Positions 57,431 to 64,000 of a DNA stretch of 64,000 bases are shown in pieces. The DNA comes from Tolypeutes matacus (lineage: Eukaryota; Chordata; Mammalia; Cingulata; Chlamyphoridae). Both the position numbers and the translations under genes were made by a program. A model generated the notes under the pieces. The model was not told the origin of the DNA. It ran no database searches and was given only the letters and a program-made list of their open reading frames with translations. The DNA is taken from positions 10,043,485 to 10,107,484 of the forward strand of contig JAKSZT010053881.1 of NCBI GenBank assembly GCA_026826555.1, written 5' to 3'. Every line of letters begins with the position of its first letter. Position 1 is the stretch's first letter.

Positions 57431-57954
57431 GTGAAAGCTGTTAATTTTTCATGCAAAAACACTAACTATGAACTTTTCAAAGGCTTAAGTAACTAGGACA
57501 GTAGGTTAACTGTGAATATGGATATTAAGAGAGTTTATTAGCAAGATAACTTTATGAAGAACATATATCCTTTCTGAGGCAAGAAATGTTAATAAATATT
57601 TATTCTACAAAGGAAAATAGACAATATATAAACAAACGGGCAAGGCTGTATTTTAATAAAACTTTACCTATAAAAATAGGTAGTGGCCAGATTTGATCCT
57701 CTGGGATATAGTTTCCCAATCCCAGATCTAGACAATCAACAAAACAATAAATCAAGCTCTGATTTGTAGAATTTAATAATTTATCTGATATAAATCCTCC
57801 CAACATGGCTGCTTTCAAGCTACCAACATAACATGACCAAATGCAGAGGTGAGAAGAGATGTGCAGTAAGTAGCACAGCATTATATAGTATTTCCACAAT
57901 ACAGATACAAGAGATACAAAGCTCAGTTTTTGCAAGTCTTTACTAGCCAGCTCT
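57431..57954. other. Intronic sequence, partly old repeat
   Basis: 57620-57720 (GGCTGTATTTTAATAAAACTTTACCTATAAAAATAGGTAGTGGCC) resembles a widespread old repeat whose consensus mentions tissue-like ACAAAAACAGGC…GGCC words. Unassigned otherwise. Confidence 0.35.
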
Positions 57955-58440
57955 AGCACACCACTCTGTGTCTATGTTTAATAAAATTCAAATCTCTTCC
58001 TGTCACTTCAGAATATGAAACACTTCAATGGTTCTCCATAGATCTTGAAATAATGTCACAGGTCTTTATCCAAACAAATAAAATTCTGTATGGTTTGTTG
58101 CATATTCACTGCTCTAGCTTCTTACCGTACCATACCCTCCACCCTATACTCTAGCTAGTATGAACTTCTTTTAATTCAAACAAAACAATCTTTCTCACTT
58201 CTATCTCTTCACGCATGCTATTTTGTCTAGTGAACTCTGTCTGCTGCTTTTCCTTAACTAACTCATACATATCTTACAGTCTCAGCTTCAACATCATTTC
58301 TTAGTTAGCTTTTTCTGAACTGTTACCCTAATACTAAACTCCCATTAAGTGCCCTGTACCTCCTCAATCATAGCACTCCTCACACTGCATTATTAAGTAG
58401 GTGTTTACTGTGCTGTATCCTTCTACTAAGAATAAGCCCC
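57955..58440 (+). mobile_element. L2 LINE 3' region, diverged
   Basis: AATGGTTCTCCATAGATCTT, CACTGCTCTAGCTTCTTACC, CTCCTCAATCATAGCACTCC and CTTGAGGACAGCC follow the L2 order with strong divergence. Confidence 0.65.
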
Positions 58441-58479
58441 TTGAGGACAGCCAACTTGCAACCATATGAATGAGCCACC

Positions 58480-58700
58480 TAAAAAGCTTATCTTTTAGCC
58501 CCAGTCAATTCATCAGATGGCTGCATCCCTGGCCAATATCTTGATTACAATCTCATGAGAGATTCTGAGTCAGAACTATGTGGCTAAGCTCCTTCTGAAT
58601 CCTGACCCACAGAAACTGTGAGACATTAATGCTTATTGCTGTTCTAAGCCACTAAGTTCTGGCAGTAATTCGTTATACAACAATAGTAACTAATATATTT
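58480..58700 (+). mobile_element. MLT1-type LTR 3' part
   Basis: TGAGTCAGAACTATGTGGCT, TCCTGACCCACAGAAACTGTGAGA, TGTTCTAAGCCACTAAGTTCTGG and TTATACAACAATAGTAACTAATA are the MLT1 3' end. Confidence 0.8.
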
Positions 58701-59199
58701 ATACTCTACTAATTTTAGTGAACCTTGCATAAAATTACACTGATGAAGTAAAAACAAACGAAAACTGGGGCATCAACTGTTCCCGAACAATCCCCCCTCT
58801 CCAACCTAATCATCCAGTCTTGTTGGTTTAGATAATGATTTGGCCTAATTCTTTCTAGCTCCACTGTTAACACCTTACCCCAGCTAGCATCCTGTCCTGT
58901 ACTATTACCTGATATTCTCACATCAAATCTCTTTCCAACTACCTCAAATCCATCTCCACACAGAGGCACTATATAAATTGCTGCAGGTAAAATCCATTAA
59001 TAAAAGCTGAAATTAGTGGATAAAACTTTAAGGACATTTACATAGCCTCAGAGATTATGTCCCAAAATATTTATTAATTATTGTGGTGGCATTAACATAT
59101 GTAAACAAATTCTTTGATACTCTTTCCCCCAGGAGGCAGTAATTTAATTCCCTTCCTCTTAGACTATGTATTGGTCTTAGTAACTCACTTATAATGAAG
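58701..59199. other. Intronic sequence, nothing recognised
   Basis: No gene or certain repeat. 58760-58960 is less AT-rich with a few CpGs. Confidence 0.4.
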
Positions 59200-59740
59200 A
59201 GAGTATGGAGAGGAAAAAATAGCTTTATAGTGGAGAAATATGGCAGACATAACCTTAATCAAGTGATCAAGGTTAACATCACTGGTAATAGGTCCAATCA
59301 ATACCATGTGTCTCTTGATATGAGATGCTGAGAAAGGCACTTTACCTCTGTGGTATTCTTCCCCTATAACTGTAGTCTAATCATGAGAAAACATCAGACA
59401 AACCCAAGTTGAGGGACATTCTACAAAATACCTGACCAGTACTCTCAATAGTTAAGGTAATGAAAGACAAGAAAACACTGAGAAACTGTCACAGAGTGGA
59501 GACTAAGGAATCACAATGAGACACATGATGGGGAAAGTCAAATAAAGTCTACAGTTTAGTAACAGTATTGTACCAATATTCATTTCTTGGATTTGATAAA
59601 TGTACCATTGAGGGATAAATATTAACATTAGAGGGAACTAAGTGAGGGGTATATGGGAATTCTATATAATTGTCATTTTTCTGTAAATATAAAATTATTT
59701 CAAAACTAAAAGTAAAAAATAAAAAATCTGAAGCAAAAAT
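59200..59740 (+). mobile_element. Old L1-type 3' end
   Basis: CAAACCCAAGTTGAGGGACATTCTACAAAATACCTGACCAGTACTC, GAGAAACTGTCACAGAGTGG, TAAATGTACCATTGAGGGAT and TTTCTGTAAATATAAAATTATTTC are a very common ancient repeat end that I associate with old L1. Family uncertain. Confidence 0.55.
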
Positions 59741-59764
59741 AGCAAAACAAGGAAAAAATACATT

Positions 59765-60230
59765 ATATCATGTTGCTTTCCTACTTAAAAACTTTCAATG
59801 GCTTCCCACAGCACTTAAGAATAAAACTCAAACTCCGTACCACAGGATACAAGGATGCAGGTAAAAAGTAGAGACTCAGCCTGTCTCCCTGGCTTTATTT
59901 CATCCAGCTTTTCATTATATACCAGTATCAACAACCAAATTCTTTCCTACTTTTGGGCCTTGAACTCTGTGGTGCATTTCATGAAAGGATCTTCCCCTGG
60001 CTCTTTATACAGCTGGTTCTTTCTCATTTTTCAGGTTCCAAATCAGATACTACCTCCCAGCACTTGACCTAAATTAGCACCTCCTCCAGCCCCCCATTCT
60101 ATAATACATCATTCTACATTTCTTTCCTAGCATTCATCCCAATTAGTAATGATCTTTTTTTACTTATTGTCTCACTAAACTTTATGTCCTCTTTCCTCAT
60201 TACTGTATCCCCAATCCTACAAGAAAAGAA
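59765..60230 (+). mobile_element. L2 LINE 3' region
   Basis: AACTTTCAATGGCTTCCCACAGCACTTAAGAATAAAACTCAAACTCC, TTTCTCATTTTTCAGGTTCC and ACTTTATGTCCTCTTTCCTCATTACTGTATCCC fit L2. Confidence 0.8.
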
Positions 60231-60231
60231 C

Positions 60232-60746
60232 CCGGTGACCCAATTAGGACCTAGTAAAGTAAACTATGGTACATCCATGCTATGGAAAACAATGAACCTT
60301 AGAAATGAATGTGGGGAGCGGATGTAACTCAAGTGGTTGAGCGCCTGCTTCCAATGCATGAGGTTCCAGGTTTGATTCTGGTACCTCCTAAAAAGAAAAA
60401 ACAAACAAATGAATGAAAAAACCTTAAAAAAAAAAAAAAAAAAAGAATGTCAAGACTCTTCAAGCGCTGACATTGAAAGCTCTCTAAAACACACTAATTG
60501 AAAAAAGCAAAGAGCAGAACCGTATATAAGACTGTTTTGAAAGTGAGAAGAAAAATTTCATATTTTACATGTTAGTATCTACCTAAAAGAAAGTCTAAAA
60601 GGACATATTAAAAAATAAAAGCAGTTACCTGAAGAAAGAAAAGGAGTGGGTATGTGGTAGGATAGGGAATAGAATGGGATGGATGGGGACAAAGGTAAAA
60701 GCAATACTTTCATTTATACTTAAAAAAAAAAAAAAAAAAAAAAAAA
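60232..60746 (+). mobile_element. Old L1 3' end, split by a SINE
   Basis: TAAACTATGGTACATCCATG and TGGAAAACAATGAACCTTAGAAATGAA precede the SINE. AGAGCAGAACCGTATATAAG and AAAGGAGTGGGTATGTGGTA follow it. It ends with a long A run at 60722-60746. Confidence 0.75.
60313..60444 (+). mobile_element. DAS-type SINE, monomer
   Basis: Head GGGGAGCGGATGTAACTCAAGTGG, B-box-like GGTTTGATTCTGG, A-rich tail. GAATGT on both sides is a short candidate duplication. Confidence 0.88.
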
Positions 60747-60751
60747 GTGTA

Positions 60752-60872
60752 CCATATGATCTATCCAAAGTATATAATTAATGGCTTTTAGTATAATCAC
60801 AATGTTGTACATTAATTGCCACAAAAAATTCATCTGCTATATGAATATACCTTAATAAAACTACTTAATAAT
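60752..60872 (+). mobile_element. 121-bp L1 tail insertion with internal inversion
   Basis: Flanked by the perfect 11-bp repeat AAAAAAGTGTA (60741-60751 and 60873-60883). The left part (60752-about 60836) is the reverse complement of L1 3' UTR text found in direct orientation at 47610-47668 (ATACTAAAAGCC, TATATACTTTGGATAGATC). The right part (about 60837-60872; TATATGAATATACCTTAATAAAACTACTTA) is the next stretch of the same 3' UTR in direct orientation. This is the arrangement produced by twin priming. Confidence 0.78.
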
Positions 60873-60899
60873 AAAAAAGTGTATGACAGTAGGTTGAGA

Positions 60900-61335
60900 T
60901 GGAAAGTCTAAGGTCGTATATATACTAAAAGGAAGGCTAAAAAATGTAACATGGGACTATATAGCATAGTAAAACCACAAGTGAAATATGAATATGGGTA
61001 AAATTGCATATATGACCATTTTTCTTTGAAACTGAACTAATATGTTAATACTACAAGGTGATAATATCAGACAAAAACTACTATGCTAAGTGAAAGAAAT
61101 CAAACACAAATTAATATATATTGTATGATTCTATTTATATAAAATGTAAATATAAATCAATTTATAAAGATGAAATTAGATTAGTGGTTATATAAGGTTG
61201 GGGAAAAATAGAGGGATTTAGAGGTGACTGTTAAGGGGTGTGTAGAGTTTTTCTTTTTAGAGTAATGAAATTGTTGTAAAATTTTTTTCTGGTGATGAAT
61301 ACATACACTCAATCAGAATGTATTAGGTGCTAAGG
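60900..61335 (+). mobile_element. Old L1 3' end
   Basis: CTAAGTGAAAGAAATCAAACACA, TTGTATGATTCTATTTATATAAAATG, TTAGATTAGTGGTTATATAAGG and TAATGAAATTGTTGTAAAATT follow the L1M 3' region. Confidence 0.78.
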
Positions 61336-62212
61336 GTGAAAACAAACTGATTACTCTGAAAATCTGCAAAAGCCATTACAAAAGATTGAATAAATCAATA
61401 CATGGCTTAAACACAGAGTCAGCATCTATAACATACTTCATAGAGGTATTAATAAGCAATAAAAATTAAATAAAATCCCGTATATGTTCTTAAAATTCTT
61501 TAAAATTCTGAATCTATCCATTCATTAGCCAAGAAAAAAAAAAATCACAATTATTTTCACCAGCAAACTCACCAATATTTATTTCTAAAGATCACTTTAC
61601 TTTGATTAACAGATGCTAAGGCATTTAAGGAGCCATATTAAATCTAATGACACTGTTATCAAAGTATGTTTAAGGAAAACTTACACGAATAATGAAAAAA
61701 GATTAATTTTACTTTTCTGTTTAAGGGAAGCCAGCACAGAAATATAGCATCATAAAAACTAAATCAGACATTGGTATAAAATCAAACTGATAGAACCTCC
61801 TTTCATGTCATTTGAGCTTTAAATTAGTCTCATCATACCTTTCAAGAGAGACTATTCTTAAGTTAGTAAAAATTTCAGTACCACCTACAGATTTCTGTCA
61901 TTGTAAATTGTAACAGTCATACATATTTATTAGGATGTAATTTCATCTCTGGATTTCAGTGACACTGATAAACCACTCAAGCTTCACTCTTGGTTTTTAA
62001 TGACACCAGAACAAGTTGATGGAATTACAGCTTTACATGTGCCATTGAAAGTCTTCTTATCATAGAATAATATGGCTGGAATCTTTAAAGGGCATCATTC
62101 CTCCTATCTCTCCATGGAAAGGTAGATATCTAATTTATTTTTAAAATCCCATAACTTGTCCTCAGTAGTCCATTCTAATGCTCAGGCTATAGTTAGCTCT
62201 TTAGTTATTACT

Positions 62213-62245
<33 letters not shown>

Positions 62246-62855
62246 GCACCCTCTCTTCCCATACCCCTTCATCACTGCTATGCTGTCAATTTATTTCAGA
62301 AAAAAATGTACTTGAGTTCAAATGCTTTTGCTGCTTTATGAACCCAAATACTTCATAAAAAAGAAATAGAAAAACTGATTAAAAGAATAAAGAGAAAGTA
62401 TCCAATTTTCCATTCCACTGTTGTACATGTATCTCTTTAGCGTTCTATTCTAGCCAGAAAACATATCAATATTGACCCACTTAAGAGGAACCAATCAAAG
62501 CAGAGGAGCCCTAAACCCTCTAAACTACTTGTCTTTTTGGTTGAGATATTAAAAACTTTTATTTTAAAGGGGTACATGTCAAAAGAAAAATTGTGAAGAG
62601 ATACTATACTAGTAAAATACTAGTAAATACTAGTATTTAATACTAGTAAATGCAGTATTTAAGTTAACCAAGTAAGTGGTTGAAATAGAGGTTTCCTAAC
62701 TGAAACTCCAGAACAGTATGACCTGACCTGGTCCAAAAGTAACCACCAAATCTTTTTTATTTTTACTTTTTAAAGATAAGTTAACCATGATAAGACAAAC
62801 AACAACAAAAAAGCATTATTATATTAACAAAAATAATAGTAGTTGACATATTTAC
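61336..62855. other. Intron flanking EVI5 exon A (downstream side)
   Basis: AT-rich, largely repeat-free apart from a microsatellite at 62211-62246. No RNA gene or open frame of note. Confidence 0.5.
62211..62246 (+). repeat. Compound microsatellite (CT)n(CA)n
   Basis: Eight CT units pass through TA into about nine CA units. Pure runs, so a likely length polymorphism. Confidence 0.95.
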
Positions 62856-63002
62856 CTTGCATTCAATCTCTGCTTGTTTGCGTTTTGCTTCACTTAATTG
62901 AGTAAGTAGTCCTTTGTTCTGTGCAGAAAGATACTGCACCTTTTCCTGTAGACTGATCACCTCTTGCTCTGCTCTTCGAAGATGATTACTATTGATCTGG
63001 TT
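62856..63002 (-). CDS. EVI5: EVI5 coiled-coil coding exon (exon A, most upstream in window)
   Basis: This is an internal coding exon of EVI5, a TBC-domain Rab GTPase-activating protein (linked in the literature to Rab11/Rab35 and cytokinesis). On the minus strand an acceptor (...ttattag) precedes the exon and a donor (gtaaat) follows it. The 147 bp are phase 0 at both ends and encode 49 residues without a stop. The peptide begins NQINSNHLRRAEQEV and ends EAKRKQAEIECK. It is rich in E, K, Q and L with heptad spacing, as expected for the C-terminal coiled coil rather than the TBC domain. It joins in frame to the next exon at 53724. The gene identity comes from remembered EVI5 sequence. The paralogue EVI5L is the alternative, but large introns and the sequence of the third exon favour EVI5. 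Confidence 0.88.
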
Positions 63003-63497
63003 CTAATAATTAAAAATATAAAAACTCAGACTATAAATTAAAGGCCTGAAAATTTTTATAAATGTTTACTTACTCATTTCATGCCTTAACAACAAAATAA
63101 AAAATTATTAGTCATAGGTTGAGCTTACTCAACAAATAGTTAAACAAAAAAAGATAAAGAGGTAAAACTGCTTAAAAACCAAATGATCCAAAGGAATATA
63201 TAAGGTCCATATTAGAAGCTCTAATTATACCTCAATTTACTTCTTATACAATAAATATCTATAAACTGTAATGATATATACATATACCTTGAAAATATCC
63301 ATTTCTGAAATAAGCAATGGGGTTACAAGGTGGTTGGATGTGGGAATATGATGAATTTAATTCCTCTTTCCAGTTCCCAAAAGAAAGCAGAAACTAACCC
63401 AAATAAACTATCTCCATTTACTGGGCTGTAAACTCTTTGATGTCCCCAAATATGTAATCTGTACTTATATATTCCTCCAATGTTTATCTAGCACAGT
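63003..63497. other. Intron flanking EVI5 exon A (upstream side)
   Basis: Contains the acceptor tract of exon A. AT-rich, no other feature recognised. Confidence 0.5.
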
Positions 63498-63712
63498 ATC
63501 TTTTTATAAAGCACAGACTGGTTTTGAAGTCCGACTTAGCTATTTAGTGGTTGGGAAATCTACTTAATATCTCCAACTCTGTTTCCTCATTTGAAAAAGT
63601 ATGTAAAAATACTACCTATTTCTCATTTAGTTGACTACAGAATTAAGTGAGATAATACATGTAGAGGGGCCTAAAATGTATTAAGACCTCAATAAAAATT
63701 GGCTGCTCATTA
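63498..63712 (+). repeat. MIR SINE relic
   Basis: CTGGTTTTGAAGTCCGACTTAGCTATTTAGTGG, CTGTTTCCTCATTTGAAAAAG, ACTACCTATTTCTCATTTAG and AAGACCTCAATAAAAATTGGCTG match MIR through its length. Confidence 0.83.
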
Positions 63713-64000
63713 AATTATAAGACATGCTGAGAAATATATAGAGACCTTGAATTGACTGACATGAGGTAGTTTTCCCATCACAAGTTTCTCCATTCAGACG
63801 AGACACAGCCTGAATTCTCTGAACCCTGAATTACTTTATCAGGGACCTGAAACAAACAGTAGGGACTTTCATAACCAAAGACAGGTAAAATGTGGCCCCT
63901 CATTTAACAGCTATCCATGCTTGCCCAAGTTAGTTAATCCTACCAAACAACAGTTCACTGATAAAAGGGAGATATTACTAGTTGCCTTTCAAGGCTGTTG
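63713..64000. other. Intronic sequence to window end
   Basis: No exon, repeat family or RNA recognised. Confidence 0.45.

Larger units (their letters stand above)
53725..62855 (-). other. EVI5 intron between exons A and B (about 9.1 kb)
   Basis: This GT-AG intron is bounded by a donor at 62855 (gtaaat) and an acceptor ending at 53725 (caccctag) on the minus strand. It is filled mainly by a HAL1 element with nested insertions (54.0-57.4 kb), L2 and MLT1 relics and several L1 3' ends. No extra exon is recognised. Confidence 0.8.

Noticed and set aside
1..64000. CRISPR array, prophage, operon or bacterial defence system
   Set aside because: No regularly spaced identical repeats and no prokaryotic gene density. 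Splice sites, SINEs and LINEs show a mammalian intron region.

Overview
The window is mammalian nuclear DNA, almost certainly xenarthran and most likely armadillo (Dasypus). The taxonomic evidence is about twenty copies of the tRNA-derived SINE known from armadillo (DAS type; A-box like TGGCTCAAGTGGTTGAG, B-box like GGTTCGATCCC). There are also L1, HAL1, MIR, L2 and MaLR relics. Nothing indicates a prokaryote or a virus.

The only host gene recognised is EVI5, a Rab GTPase-activating protein with a long C-terminal coiled coil. It lies on the minus strand. Three coding exons with consensus splice sites read from high to low coordinate: 63002-62856 (49 codons), 53724-53629 (32 codons) and 20228-20133 (32 codons). 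All three are phase 0, so they join into one uninterrupted coiled-coil segment. The introns between them are about 9.1 kb and 33.4 kb. The 20 kb downstream of the last exon holds no further exon that I can recognise. I identified the gene from memory of the protein, without a search.

Layout by coordinate. 1-3.9 kb: an old HAL1 (half-L1) with SINE insertions, followed by an L1 3' end. 4-8.5 kb: mostly plain intron, with a dimeric SINE and an insertion made of tandem L1 tails. 8.5-12.1 kb: a truncated L1 split by a solo LTR and a composite SINE, then a second LTR. 12-20 kb: MIR, L2 and MLT1 relics, then EVI5 exon C. 20-32 kb: largely repeat-poor intron with a SINE nested in a SINE. 32.8-39.3 kb: a nearly full-length L1 with a perfect 17-bp target-site duplication, broken in both reading frames. 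39-45 kb: old L1 debris. 45.0-45.95 kb: a TPT1 (TCTP) processed pseudogene split by a SINE. 46-48.5 kb: L2, MIR and L1 tails. 48.5-50.8 kb: an ORF1-only element ending in an L1 3' UTR, bounded by a target-site duplication. 52-54 kb: old L1, then EVI5 exon B. 54-57.4 kb: a HAL1 carrying a solo LTR that in turn carries a dimeric SINE. 58-61.3 kb: L2, MLT1 and L1 remains, including a tiny L1 insertion with an inversion. 62.9-63.0 kb: EVI5 exon A.

No undescribed gene system is visible. The most interesting items are structural: the ORF1-only element, the tandem-tail insertion, the 121-bp inverted L1 insertion, the recurring dimeric and composite SINE architectures, and the repeated block in the L1 5' UTR.
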